64,000 nucleotides of DNA from Notoacmeibacter marinus (GTDB taxonomy: Bacteria; Pseudomonadota; Alphaproteobacteria; Rhizobiales; Rhizobiaceae), in contig NZ_NBYO01000002.1 of NCBI RefSeq assembly GCF_002238045.1, positions 558,001 through 622,000 on the forward strand, given 5' to 3'. Positions 43,552 to 52,387 of this stretch are shown piece by piece (position 1 is the stretch's first letter; each line of letters opens with the position of its first letter). A program made the translations under genes and the position numbers. Below the pieces are notes generated by a model. It was not told where the DNA came from and made no database searches. It saw only the letters and a program-made list of their open reading frames with translations.

Positions 43552-44490
43552 ATGCCGTTCTTTTCCGTCATCATCCCCTGCTTCAATGCCGAACGCACAT
43601 TGCCGGAGACGCTGGCGTCCCTTCGGAGCCAGATTTTCGCCGATTTCGAGATCGTCATCGTCGATGACGGTTCCTCCGACCGGACTTTGGAGATCGCCCG
43701 CCGTTTCGCAGCAAGCGATGAACGCGCCATACTGGTCGAGCTCACCAATGGCGGTCCCAGCCGTGCACGCAATATCGGCGCACTCGTTCATGCGACCGGC
43801 GATTATCTGGCGTTTCTCGACGCTGACGATCTTTGGGCGCCCAACAAGCTGGCGCGCATGGCCGCGCGATTCCGCGAACCGGACAGCCCGGAGGCGCTCT
43901 ACGCCCGGATCGGTTTCTTTCGTTCCGATCCAAAGAATATGCGCACCGCATCCACCGTCGGACCAGGTTTTCTGACAACGCGCGATCTGCTGCGTGAGAA
44001 CGCCGTCTGCACGATGTCCAACATCGTAGTGCGACGCAGCGCCTTTCTGGAGAGCTGCGGCTTCAACAATTCGCTGCGCTATGGCGAGGACGTCGAGTGG
44101 CTGATCCGCCTGATCGGTACCGGCGCCAGGTTGGAAGGCGTCGAGGACCTGCTGGTGTTCTATCGCGCCAGCGATGACGGCCTATCCGCCAATCTGGACG
44201 CCATGCACGATGGCTGGCGGCGAACCCTCGATCTGGTCCGCCGCATCGATCCGAACCTTCCTGCATCTGAAATCGCGGCCGCCGAGGCGATTCATCTTCG
44301 CTATCTCGCCCGCCGCGCGCTGCGTGTTCGCTCCGAGCCGCTGAGCGCCCTGCGTCTTGTGGCGAGCGCTCTTCTGAAGAGCCCGACCGGATTTTTCTCT
44401 CAGCCCAAACGGGGCGTTCTGACTGCCGCGGCCGCATTGGCCGCTCCCATGCTGCCGCGCGCCATTCACGACCGCGCCTTCGCCAACTGA
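43552..44490 (+). CDS. GT2-family glycosyltransferase, copy 1
   Basis: The 312-residue protein has a GT-A fold: FFSVIIPCFNAERTLPETLASLRSQ, VIVDDGSSDRT, ARNIGALVHATGDYLAFLDADDLWAPNK (DxD-type metal site) and LRYGEDVEWLIRLIGTGARLEGVEDLLVFYR, where ED is the likely catalytic base. It adds a sugar to the lipid-linked repeat unit. It begins 4 bp after the flippase gene. It is paralogous to the next gene. Confidence 0.88.
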   Translation: MPFFSVIIPCFNAERTLPETLASLRSQIFADFEIVIVDDGSSDRTLEIARRFAASDERAILVELTNGGPSRARNIGALVHATGDYLAFLDADDLWAPNKLARMAARFREPDSPEALYARIGFFRSDPKNMRTASTVGPGFLTTRDLLRENAVCTMSNIVVRRSAFLESCGFNNSLRYGEDVEWLIRLIGTGARLEGVEDLLVFYRASDDGLSANLDAMHDGWRRTLDLVRRIDPNLPASEIAAAEAIHLRYLARRALRVRSEPLSALRLVASALLKSPTGFFSQPKRGVLTAAAALAAPMLPRAIHDRAFAN

Positions 44491-44512
44491 ACACCGACCA
44501 GAGGAGACTGTC

Positions 44513-45508
44513 ATGTTCACCAGAAACCCCACCGCCAGCATCGTCGTGCCGGCCTTCAACGTCGAAGCGACCATAGCCGAAACCCTGCGCTCCCTATTGG
44601 CCCAGACCTTTACCGATTTCGAAATCATCATTGTCGACGACGGATCGAGCGACCGGACCGAAACAATCGTGAAGGCCTTTGGCGATCGGCGGGTGCGCCT
44701 GGTCACCCAGCGCAACCGTGGACTGGCCGGCGCGCACAATACCGGCATTCATGAAGCGCGCGGCGAATTCATCGGTTTTTGCGATGCCGACGATTTGTGG
44801 ATGCCTGAAAAGCTGGAGCGCCACATCCGCCATTTGAAGGCCAGCCCGGATGTCGGGATCAGCTTTTCCGGCTCGCGCATGATCGACGCGAACGGCAAGC
44901 CCATCGGCATCGACCAGCGGCCCAAACTGCGAAACATCACGGCCGCGGATGTCTTCAAGCGCAATCCGATCGGCAACGGGTCGACCCCGGTGATACGCCG
45001 CGCCGCGCTGGACGGGTTTGCCTATCGCCCGGTTCACGAAACCGAGCGCGACTGGTGGTTCGACGAAAATTACCGCCAGTCCGACGACATCGAAGGCTGG
45101 CTGCGTTTCGTCCTGACCCAGGACTGGAAGATCGAAGGCATTCCCGGCCTTCTGACGCTCTACCGAATTCATACCGGGGCGCTTTCGGCAAATGTACAAC
45201 GCCAGTTCGATAGCTGGCTCAAAATGCGTGAGAAGATGGCGCGCATCGCCCCGGCCCTGGTGGAAAAACATGGCGGTGCGGCCACGGCCTATCAGCTTCG
45301 CTACCTTTGTCGGCGCGCCGTCTCGATGCGTGATGGCGATCTGGCCTGGGAGCTGTGCGTCCAGTTCGTCCGCGCCTCGAAGCGACCGATGGTCGAGGAA
45401 CCCCTCAAAACCGCCGTCACCATCGGCGCCGCTGCCACTCTGAAGCTGCTCGGCGCTGGAATCTACCTGTTTGCCGAGCGAAGCATGCTGCGCCGCCAGG
45501 CTGCCTGA
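44513..45508 (+). CDS. GT2-family glycosyltransferase, copy 2
   Basis: The 331-residue protein resembles the preceding one: TASIVVPAFNVEATIAETLRSLLAQTFTDFEIIIVDDGSSDRTE and FIGFCDADDLWMPEKLERHI, with a C-terminal acceptor region (QSDDIEGWLRFVLTQDWKIEGIPGLLTLYRIHTG). The two copies diverge in the acceptor half, so they probably add different residues or linkages. AGAGGAG precedes the start. Confidence 0.88.
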   Translation: MFTRNPTASIVVPAFNVEATIAETLRSLLAQTFTDFEIIIVDDGSSDRTETIVKAFGDRRVRLVTQRNRGLAGAHNTGIHEARGEFIGFCDADDLWMPEKLERHIRHLKASPDVGISFSGSRMIDANGKPIGIDQRPKLRNITAADVFKRNPIGNGSTPVIRRAALDGFAYRPVHETERDWWFDENYRQSDDIEGWLRFVLTQDWKIEGIPGLLTLYRIHTGALSANVQRQFDSWLKMREKMARIAPALVEKHGGAATAYQLRYLCRRAVSMRDGDLAWELCVQFVRASKRPMVEEPLKTAVTIGAAATLKLLGAGIYLFAERSMLRRQAA

Positions 45509-45536
45509 ACCCAACCGTCAAGAAGGAGAGCCGACC

Positions 45537-46553
45537 ATGATCCGTGCCGTAACCCATCTCGTCGACGATGCTTCCTTTGGGGGCGTCAACCGCATGCTCG
45601 ATTATATGGCCAGTTCGCCATCTTTGGGCTGCCATCATCAGCACCGTATCGAGCGCGTCTCGCGCGGCCAGCTTTCCCTGTCGGGGCTGACCACCGACAT
45701 CATTGTTTCGCATCTGTCGATCAGCTGGGCCAATCTGCCATTGCTGACCGCGCTGCGGGCCATTTACCCGAACCACCCGATCATCCATGTCGAGCATAGC
45801 TACTGCGAACGTTTCGTAGCGGCGAAGGTCTCGAACCGCATGCGGTTCGAAACGCTGCTGAGGATCAGCTACTCGCTGTTCGATCAGATTGTGGCCGTAA
45901 GCGAGGCGCAGGGTGCCTGGATGCGGCGCCGGGGATATTGCGCCGGTCAGCATCTGGAAGTTCTGTCGCCTTGCGTCGATCTGTCGTCTTTCTTTGCGCT
46001 CCCCGACAGACCGACGCGCCAAAGCGTCACGCTCGGCGCTATTGGCCGCTTCGACGAGCAGAAGGGCTTCGACATTCTGATCGACGCCTTTGTCGGCAGC
46101 CAGCGCGAGGATCTGCGTCTGGATCTCTTTGGCGATGGCCCGGAGCGGCAGCGCCTGATGGACAAGGCGGCCGACCATCCCCGCATCGCCTTTCACGGCT
46201 ATCTCGCCGACACGTCGAAGGCCGTGGCGCAGTGCGATATCATCGCCATGCCGTCCAGATGGGAGCCCTACGGTCTTGTCGCGCTGGAGGCGATGGCTGC
46301 GGGCCGGCCCGTTCTCTGCAGCCGGGCCGACGGGTTGAACGACCACATCCGTAATAAAGCGACGGATATCGGCGAAAACAGCGTGGAAAGCTGGACCGCC
46401 TTTCTGGACGCAATGAACATTGTCGATCTTGCCGAAAGCGGTCGCAGCCTTCGTCGCACCGCCAAGCTCTCGGAAGCCAAGTTTCTGCTGGGCTGGAACG
46501 AACTCCTCTGGAACGCGGTCGGCGCCGATGCCGATCGCGCACTGGCTGCCTGA
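45537..46553 (+). CDS. GT4-family glycosyltransferase
   Basis: The 338-residue protein is GT-B: an N-terminal half with HVEHSYCERFVAAKVSNRMRF and VAVSEAQGAWM, and a Glycos_transf_1 half with GAIGRFDEQKGFDILIDAF, LFGDGPERQRL and the donor-binding E-x7-E segment MPSRWEPYGLVALEAMAAGRPVLCS. AAGGAG precedes ATG 45537. It is the last gene of the flippase operon and is followed by a strong terminator. Confidence 0.88.
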   Translation: MIRAVTHLVDDASFGGVNRMLDYMASSPSLGCHHQHRIERVSRGQLSLSGLTTDIIVSHLSISWANLPLLTALRAIYPNHPIIHVEHSYCERFVAAKVSNRMRFETLLRISYSLFDQIVAVSEAQGAWMRRRGYCAGQHLEVLSPCVDLSSFFALPDRPTRQSVTLGAIGRFDEQKGFDILIDAFVGSQREDLRLDLFGDGPERQRLMDKAADHPRIAFHGYLADTSKAVAQCDIIAMPSRWEPYGLVALEAMAAGRPVLCSRADGLNDHIRNKATDIGENSVESWTAFLDAMNIVDLAESGRSLRRTAKLSEAKFLLGWNELLWNAVGADADRALAA

Positions 46554-46585
46554 TCGCTTAACCGTCCCTGGCGATCAGAAGCAGG

Positions 46586-46619
46586 GGCCGCCGGCTTTCA
46601 CCGAGCCGGCGGCCTTTTT
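46586..46619 (+). terminator. Rho-independent terminator after the glycosyltransferase operon
   Basis: GGCCGCCGGCT (46586-46596) pairs perfectly with AGCCGGCGGCC (46604-46614), loop of 7 nt, followed by T5 (46615-46619). It is a textbook intrinsic terminator 33 bp after the operon stop. On the minus strand no comparable T-run exists for the converging ligase gene. Confidence 0.9.
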
Positions 46620-46634
46620 GCGTCTGGAAGTGGA

Positions 46635-47915
46635 TTAGTGGCTGGCTGAGCCGGCATCCGTGTCGTTCGCCATCTCGCGCATGTGAATGCCGAGCAGCAT
46701 AAGAGCGGGCCACAGAAGATAGGCCTCGATTTCGATATTCTCGCCGAATGTCAGAATGAGGACGGCCAGCATGATCGACAGCGGCAACCGTCCCCGCAAA
46801 TGGTGAATGCTGTCGGCAATCACCGCCAGCATGTGAACCGCAAGGGGAATGGCGAACGCCAGAAATCCGGTCAGACCCTTCACGAAGAGAAGGCCGAACC
46901 AGGTGTGATGGCTGCCGATCGGCATATACTCGACCAGATGCGGACCGGGCTGCACGGTTCCGTGACCGAACCAGACCGCTTCGGTTTGCCAGCGCTCATA
47001 GGCGATGCGCTGCAGAGTTTCGCGGACCCGTGTGCTGTCAGCGCGGGCCGATTTGAACGCGCTGACGCCATTGAGGATCATGTCCAGCACCGCGCCGCCG
47101 ATCATCGCCATGGACGCCATGAGGCCGGCGGCCAATTGCCAGGCAAAGCCCCTGGCGAGTAGCGGCATCATGCGCGGCGTCACCGTGCAGACCACCAGCG
47201 CGACGAGGCTCATGCGCGATTTCGACAGAAGGATCATGGCGAGGCCGGCGACAATACCGGCGACCATCCAGCGACGATCGCGATCCTCGAGGGCGAAGCA
47301 GACCATGACGACGCCCAACAACCCGGCAAAGGGCGACCACGGGGCGTAGAACTGCCAGCGCGGCGTCCAACTCGCCGGGTCGAGCGTATAGAGATAGACG
47401 GTGAAATATTCCGGACCGGGCCCGCCCGCCGCCTTCAGGGGCGAAACGAAGACTTTCTCCGGCAGACCGAGACTGGGCGCGAGCACGAAAAGCGGCAGCA
47501 GAAGAAGCGTACAAAGCCCGACAATGTTCTGGGAGCGGATCAGAACGATCCGGCGGATCGGCAAAATCGCGCCCGCAAATGGAAGCAGAAACAGAAGAGC
47601 CCACCCCTTGGCCCAGCCGATCGACGATTTGACTGTCTTGGCGACGCCGAGGCCCCAGTCGAAATGACCGGCCCAAAGCGCAATCAGCATCGCGATCATA
47701 CCGGCGCCCCAGAGCCAAACGAGACCCGGCACGCCACCTGTCGCGCGCAGGTCCCTTCGCATGGCGGGACCGAGATAGAGCGCGGCGGCGGCGAGCCCGG
47801 CAAGAAGCCAGGCCACGATCGGACCGACAAGATAAAGAGCGCCGAAGGCGTAGAACGCCCAGGTCAGCGTTATGGCCCAGAAGACAAAGGCCTCTGCCGG
47901 GTTATTCCGCGTCAT
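46635..47915 (-). CDS. O-antigen ligase/polymerase-like membrane protein (Wzy/ExoQ type)
   Basis: The 426-residue protein has about 11-12 hydrophobic segments and a long periplasmic loop near residues 285-340 (STRVRETLQRIAYERWQTEAVWFGHGTVQPGPHLVEYMPIGSHHTWFGLLF) that matches the Wzy_C region of polymerases and ligases. In this locus it most likely joins repeat units. It follows the chain-length gene with a 14-bp overlap, so the two are co-expressed. Confidence 0.82.
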   Translation of the reverse strand: MTRNNPAEAFVFWAITLTWAFYAFGALYLVGPIVAWLLAGLAAAALYLGPAMRRDLRATGGVPGLVWLWGAGMIAMLIALWAGHFDWGLGVAKTVKSSIGWAKGWALLFLLPFAGAILPIRRIVLIRSQNIVGLCTLLLLPLFVLAPSLGLPEKVFVSPLKAAGGPGPEYFTVYLYTLDPASWTPRWQFYAPWSPFAGLLGVVMVCFALEDRDRRWMVAGIVAGLAMILLSKSRMSLVALVVCTVTPRMMPLLARGFAWQLAAGLMASMAMIGGAVLDMILNGVSAFKSARADSTRVRETLQRIAYERWQTEAVWFGHGTVQPGPHLVEYMPIGSHHTWFGLLFVKGLTGFLAFAIPLAVHMLAVIADSIHHLRGRLPLSIMLAVLILTFGENIEIEAYLLWPALMLLGIHMREMANDTDAGSASH

Positions 47916-49458
47916 GTTCTGTGGCCGGACCGGCGTTTCGCAACCGCCCCGTCAACCGATCGATCAACGGACGGCGAAGCCAGCTCAGCACCAGTCCCAT
48001 CGTGGCGAACAATGTCGCCACAATGCCCGCCAGAATGGCAAGCAGACGATTGGGCGACGAAGGCTCCAACGGCAGGCTGGGCGGTTCGGCGATCTGAACC
48101 ATGGGATAGGACGCAAAAATATCGGTCTTCGACGCATTCAGCCGAGCCAGCGCCGAAGTGAAGACTGCTTCGGCGACCTTGTAGTCGCGGTTCAGCTTAT
48201 CCAGTTCGGACGCCACGCCGATCAGGTCGATCACCCGGCTTTGCGCGTTGGCAAGCTCCGTTCTGAGCGCGACCAGGCGGGCCTTTTGCCCGTCTCGCCT
48301 CGCGACTTCCGAGACGAGGCGGGAGAGCAGCGCGCCCCGCTCGCCGTCGGCCGCCCGTTCCACCTGATCGCGGAGTTGGTCGGCAGGAAGGCCCGTGACC
48401 CGCACGGCCCGCTCGACGAGTTGACTTTGCAGACCGCTATGACGGTCGCGAACCGAAACGATCTCCGGGTGTCGTGGCCCGTACAGTCTAGCGAGCGATG
48501 CGAGTTTGGCGGTTTCATCCGCCAGGCTTTTTGAAAGCATGGCGTATTGCGGATCCACATGAAGCTTGATCGTGCGCGCGGCGGCGTCTGGCGTGATACC
48601 GAGAAGGCGGGCCAGCGTCGAAACGGTCCTGGCCGTATCACGCAGCTGTGCTTCACCCTCAGCCACCTGTGACAGAAGGGTTTCCTTGGCCAAGACGATT
48701 CCGTCGAACTGTTCCTTCGAGCTGAGGCCCGTTTTCGACTGAAGCGCGCTGATCCGGTCGCGAATGGCGTTCACCCCTTCCTGATACTTGCCGACGGTAT
48801 CAGTGGTCGAAGCCTCGCGGCGCTGGATCTCGTCTTCACGCAGGCTGGTCAGTTCGGCGAGAAAGGCGCTCAATACGGCTTCACTGCGTTGCCGCGCGGC
48901 ATCGGGTGTGCGGCCCTTCATCTGTACTTCCATAAGACTGGTCTGATCGACCAGCTTGACGCGCGGCCGCCCGAAAGCGGCTTCCTCAATGCCGGAAAGG
49001 CCGGCGGCGCGCCGAATGACACGACCGGACTGCACCAGCTTCTGATAAGTCACCGTCGGGCTGATCGACGAACTGGAGTAGGACGAATTGGCCGAGGTCG
49101 ACGCCTGGCCGATTTCTGACAGGCTGACCGAGCTCGAAACCCCCGTGCCAGGCAGAATAAGAGAGATGCTGGACGTATAGCTGACCGGTGCGAACTGAAG
49201 ATAAAGCGCGATGGGCACCCAGATCGCGCCAACGAGACCGCCAATGGTGAAGACGTAACGCGGCAGTCGTCCGGCATCGCCGACCCGGCCGCCACAAATG
49301 AGGCGCCGCGCTGACAGATGGCGCAGCGGAGTGCGCGCCAGGCGGACTGGATTGAATGGCCGCCTACCCTTCGCCGAAGGGGGCGACGCCGTTGCATCCA
49401 TCATCGGCGCGCCTTCGACAAACGGCTCGCCGCTGAATGATCTTATGGGTGCGTTCAT
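47902..49458 (-). CDS. Wzz-type chain-length determinant without a kinase domain
   Basis: The 518-residue protein has an N-terminal cytoplasmic tail, TM1 at about residues 75-98 (YVFTIGGLVGAIWVPIALYLQF), a large coiled-coil periplasmic part and TM2 near 475-500 (LLAILAGIVATLFATMGLVLSWL) preceded by the Pro-rich PPSLPLEPSSPNR motif typical of Wzz/Wzc. No Walker motifs or Tyr cluster follow, so it lacks the BY-kinase half; no separate kinase gene is seen nearby. The start MNAPIRSF at 49458 follows CGAGGACC. It partners the polymerase. Confidence 0.85.
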   Translation of the reverse strand: MNAPIRSFSGEPFVEGAPMMDATASPPSAKGRRPFNPVRLARTPLRHLSARRLICGGRVGDAGRLPRYVFTIGGLVGAIWVPIALYLQFAPVSYTSSISLILPGTGVSSSVSLSEIGQASTSANSSYSSSSISPTVTYQKLVQSGRVIRRAAGLSGIEEAAFGRPRVKLVDQTSLMEVQMKGRTPDAARQRSEAVLSAFLAELTSLREDEIQRREASTTDTVGKYQEGVNAIRDRISALQSKTGLSSKEQFDGIVLAKETLLSQVAEGEAQLRDTARTVSTLARLLGITPDAAARTIKLHVDPQYAMLSKSLADETAKLASLARLYGPRHPEIVSVRDRHSGLQSQLVERAVRVTGLPADQLRDQVERAADGERGALLSRLVSEVARRDGQKARLVALRTELANAQSRVIDLIGVASELDKLNRDYKVAEAVFTSALARLNASKTDIFASYPMVQIAEPPSLPLEPSSPNRLLAILAGIVATLFATMGLVLSWLRRPLIDRLTGRLRNAGPATEHDAE

Positions 49459-49609
49459 GGCTCGGTCCTCGTTTGCCGGGCAGGATATCGCCTGGCGGGC
49501 AGAGGATCGGCGCATTCTCGGATAGGAATGGGTTCGGAAGGCTGGAGCGCCTATTCGAAGGGATAGTCGGTCGCTTCACAAAGCCGTTCGAGACGAACGC
49601 CGGTTCGGA

Positions 49610-50224
49610 TCAGAAGAGCCCTTCCTCCTTGGCAATGATGGCCGCCTGGGTTCGATTTTTGGCCTCCAGCTTGCGGCAGAGCGTTTTGACGTGAAGCTTG
49701 ATCGTCACTTCCTGGAGGCTGAGATCACGGGCGATCTCCTTGTTCGACTGACCCTTTACGAGGCCATGAAGGACCTGCAATTCGCGCTCGGTCAGCTTCT
49801 GTGCCAGCGGATGGGCGGTCTGCTCTTCCGCCTCCGTCAGGAACTGGATCGGCGCATATTGCTCACCCGCCGCCATGAACCGAATGGCGTGGATCATCGA
49901 TTTCGCCGCAATGGTTTTCGGCAGGAATCCTGCCGCGCCGATCGCCAGCGCCTCTTCCGCCGTGGCGCGGTCGATCGTGCCTGAGATGATGGCGACAGGA
50001 CTCTTGAAATTGAGAGCCATGGCGCGTTTAAGGCCGTCCAGCCCGTCCATGCCCGGCATGGTGTAATCGAGCAAAACCAGATCGAACGGTCCGGCCGACG
50101 ACATCTGATCGGCCGCCTCGGGAAAATTGGCGGCCACCGACACGCTCATATCCTTCTCATTCTGCAGGAAGGCGCAGATTGTATCGCGAACCAGTTCGTG
50201 ATCGTCCGCCAGCAACAGTTTCAT
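49610..50224 (-). CDS. NarL/LuxR-type response regulator
   Basis: The 204-residue protein has a receiver (LLADDHELVRDTI, phosphoacceptor Asp in LVLLDYTMPGMDGLDGL, PKT) and a LuxR HTH (LTERELQVLHGLVKGQSNKEIARDLSLQEVTIKLHVKTLCRKL). It lies within the exopolysaccharide genes, divergent from the WecG-fusion gene, and so is a good candidate for local control. No cognate kinase is adjacent; the hybrid kinase at 37935 is the nearest. ATG 50224 begins the family sequence. Confidence 0.9.
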   Translation of the reverse strand: MKLLLADDHELVRDTICAFLQNEKDMSVSVAANFPEAADQMSSAGPFDLVLLDYTMPGMDGLDGLKRAMALNFKSPVAIISGTIDRATAEEALAIGAAGFLPKTIAAKSMIHAIRFMAAGEQYAPIQFLTEAEEQTAHPLAQKLTERELQVLHGLVKGQSNKEIARDLSLQEVTIKLHVKTLCRKLEAKNRTQAAIIAKEEGLF

Positions 50225-50432
50225 ACCGTCTCTCCAACTACGCAAATAATCCTATAACATGCCGTTTATGCCGCCGGGTAAACCCGATGTGTAGCATTGC
50301 ATCTATTTCGTATAGGTATCTGCTGTCGATACGCATGGCCGACCCATGCGTCCAATGCACGACCTATCCCGATGACAGCCGCACATCGCGCCCTTGCCGG
50401 TTCAGTCTCCAGCAAACGCAATGGAGGCGACC

Positions 50433-51782
50433 GTGACAGACCTAGAAACCTGCAATCTCTTCAATCTCGATATCGTCCGCGAGGGGCGGGACCGAACAAT
50501 CGACGCCATGCTGGACATGCGCGGCTATCGCCGAACGGCTGCATTCGTCAACGCGCATTGCATCAACGTCATGGCGCGCTCGCACGATTATCGATGGGCG
50601 CTCGACAAGGCCGATTACATCCTGCCCGACGGCATCGGCATGGCGCTGGCCGCGCGGATGCATGGCTTGGGATTCGAAGAAAATCTGAACGGAACCGATC
50701 TGTTCGTGCCGCTCTGCCGAGCAGCCGCCGAACGGGGCCGGTCCGTCTTTTTCTTCGGCAGCCGGGAAGGTGTCGCGCAAGCCGCCGCCGAGCATGCCGC
50801 CTATCTCGTTCCAGAACTGAAAATCGCCGGAACACGCAACGGCTATTTCGATGCAGCGGACAATGACGACATTATCGCCGAGATCAACCGGTCTGGAGCG
50901 GACATCGTGCTTGTCGCGCTCGGCGTGCCGGCGCAGGACATATGGATCGCCCGCCATCGCCACCGTCTCGATGCGTCGCTCGTCATGGGCGTTGGCGCGC
51001 AATTCGACTTCTGGTCCGGGCGCATTCCGCGCGCACCTGTCAGACTGCGCAAGATGCATCTCGAATGGGCGTGGCGGCTAGCCGTCGAGCCCCGTCGTCT
51101 TGCTAGGCGTTACATCCTCGGCAACGCCGCCTTTCTGGGCCGCGCCGTAAAGAGCGCCGTATCGGATAGGATGGCAGGGCCGTTCTCCGACTGGCGCGCC
51201 CGGGCGCTCGACCTTGTGCTCGCCAGCACGGCCATCGCAACGCTCCTGCCGGTCTTCGCGCTGATCGCACTGGCCATCCGGCTCGGATCACCCGGTTCGG
51301 TCCTCTTCCGGCAAATCCGCATCGGACAGGGCGGCGAGCCTTTCGAGGTTCTGAAGTTCAGAACCATGTATGCCGATGCCGAGAAGCGTCGTGACGAAGT
51401 TCTTGCGTTCAAGGATCGCGCGGGCATCTGTTTCAAGGCGAAGAACGATCCTAGGATTACCCCGGTCGGTCGGTTTCTGCGGCGCTACTCACTCGATGAA
51501 TTGCCGCAGCTCTTCAATGTTCTAAAGGGTGAGATGAGCATTGTCGGCCCGCGCCCGGCCCTGTCCGATGAAGTGGCGGCCTACCCGCCAAAAGCGCACG
51601 AACGCCTGGCCGCACGCCCCGGTCTCACAGGGCTTTGGCAGGTTTCCGGTCGCGCGGAAATCGGCTTCGACAAGATGGTCGAGATGGATGTCGCCTATGT
51701 GCGGTCCAAATCCATCCTTCTCGATTTCGCCATGCTGGCGCTGACGGTTCGTGCGGTCTTGACCGGCCGGGGCGCGTACTGA
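50433..51782 (+). CDS. Fusion of WecG/TagA glycosyltransferase (GT26) and polyprenyl-phosphate sugar-1-phosphate transferase
   Basis: The 449-residue protein has two parts. The N-terminal half (about 30-210) is GT26: FVNAHCINVMARSHDYRWALDKADYILPDGIGMALAARMHG, GTDLF, FFFGSREGVAQAAAE, LGVPAQDIWIARH and GVGAQFDFWSGRIPRAPVRLRKMHLEWAWRL. The C-terminal half (about 250-449) is the bacterial sugar transferase: VLFRQIRIGQGGEPFEVLKFRTMYADAEKR, SLDELPQLFNVLKGEMSIVGPRP and GLTGLWQVSGR. One polypeptide may thus start the lipid-linked unit and add the second sugar. GTG 50433 is chosen because GGAGG lies five bases upstream; ATG 50421 is the alternative. Confidence 0.87.
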   Translation: MTDLETCNLFNLDIVREGRDRTIDAMLDMRGYRRTAAFVNAHCINVMARSHDYRWALDKADYILPDGIGMALAARMHGLGFEENLNGTDLFVPLCRAAAERGRSVFFFGSREGVAQAAAEHAAYLVPELKIAGTRNGYFDAADNDDIIAEINRSGADIVLVALGVPAQDIWIARHRHRLDASLVMGVGAQFDFWSGRIPRAPVRLRKMHLEWAWRLAVEPRRLARRYILGNAAFLGRAVKSAVSDRMAGPFSDWRARALDLVLASTAIATLLPVFALIALAIRLGSPGSVLFRQIRIGQGGEPFEVLKFRTMYADAEKRRDEVLAFKDRAGICFKAKNDPRITPVGRFLRRYSLDELPQLFNVLKGEMSIVGPRPALSDEVAAYPPKAHERLAARPGLTGLWQVSGRAEIGFDKMVEMDVAYVRSKSILLDFAMLALTVRAVLTGRGAY

Positions 51783-51861
51783 TCGCGCCACCCTTCACAG
51801 CGTTCGGGATCGCAAACGCAGCCTATTGCGCAGCCAGGGATCGACTGCTATCGACATAACA

Positions 51862-51876
51862 AGACTTATTTAGTCA
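51862..51876. promoter_or_regulatory. Candidate iron-responsive (RirA-type) box before the exbB operon
   Basis: AGACTTATTTAGTCA departs by one base from the RirA box TGA-N9-TCA. Its core GACTTA-N3-AGTCAAGAA is shared with the exact box at 58664-58678. It lies 19 bp before the GTG start of the first gene of the operon, so binding would block it. Function is inferred. Confidence 0.5.
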
Positions 51877-51894
51877 AGAAATAGAGGTGGTCTT

Positions 51895-52377
51895 GTGTTT
51901 CGCTTTCTTCGGCCGGCTACCGCCGTTCTGCTCGCACTCGCTCTTACCCCAGCCGTCGCGGGAAACACCCTCGCGGCGGAGGCGTCATCTTCAACGCAAA
52001 CCGTTGCCTCCGCTACGACAGGAGAGCCCGAAGGGCCGGCACTAACGCTTGAGCTCAATGAACTGCGCAGGGATGACGGCGCCTGCCGCATCACCTTCGT
52101 GGCCCATAACGGCTTGCCCTCCAACCTTTCGGCTCTGGCTTACGAGATGGTTCTGTTTGGAACCGATGGCGGCATCGAGCGGATGACGAAGTTCGATTTT
52201 GGCCCAATGCCGCAGGGCAGAACGATCGTGCGCCGTTTCAATATGCCCGAACTCGATTGCGCCGCCGTCTCCCGCATTCTCATCAACGGCGTGACGCGTT
52301 GCCAGGGGGCTGAGCCTCGAACGTGCGAACAGGCGCTCACGACAGCGAACCGAACCGGCATCGTCTTCGGCCTTTAG
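51895..52377 (+). CDS. Small secreted protein of unknown function heading the exbB-exbD-tonB operon
   Basis: The 160-residue protein has a Sec signal (FLRPATAVLLALALTPAVAGNTLAA) and a mature part with four Cys (DDGACRITFVAHNG, PELDCAAVSRIL, GVTRCQGAEPRTCEQAL) that could form two disulfides. I do not recognise a characterised family; similar small exported proteins occur beside exbB in rhizobia as far as I recall. It is translated from GTG 51895 with GAGG seven bases upstream. The stop is 10 bp before exbB, so a periplasmic role with the TonB system is likely. Confidence 0.7.
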   Translation: MFRFLRPATAVLLALALTPAVAGNTLAAEASSSTQTVASATTGEPEGPALTLELNELRRDDGACRITFVAHNGLPSNLSALAYEMVLFGTDGGIERMTKFDFGPMPQGRTIVRRFNMPELDCAAVSRILINGVTRCQGAEPRTCEQALTTANRTGIVFGL

Positions 52378-52387
52378 GATTATCGCC

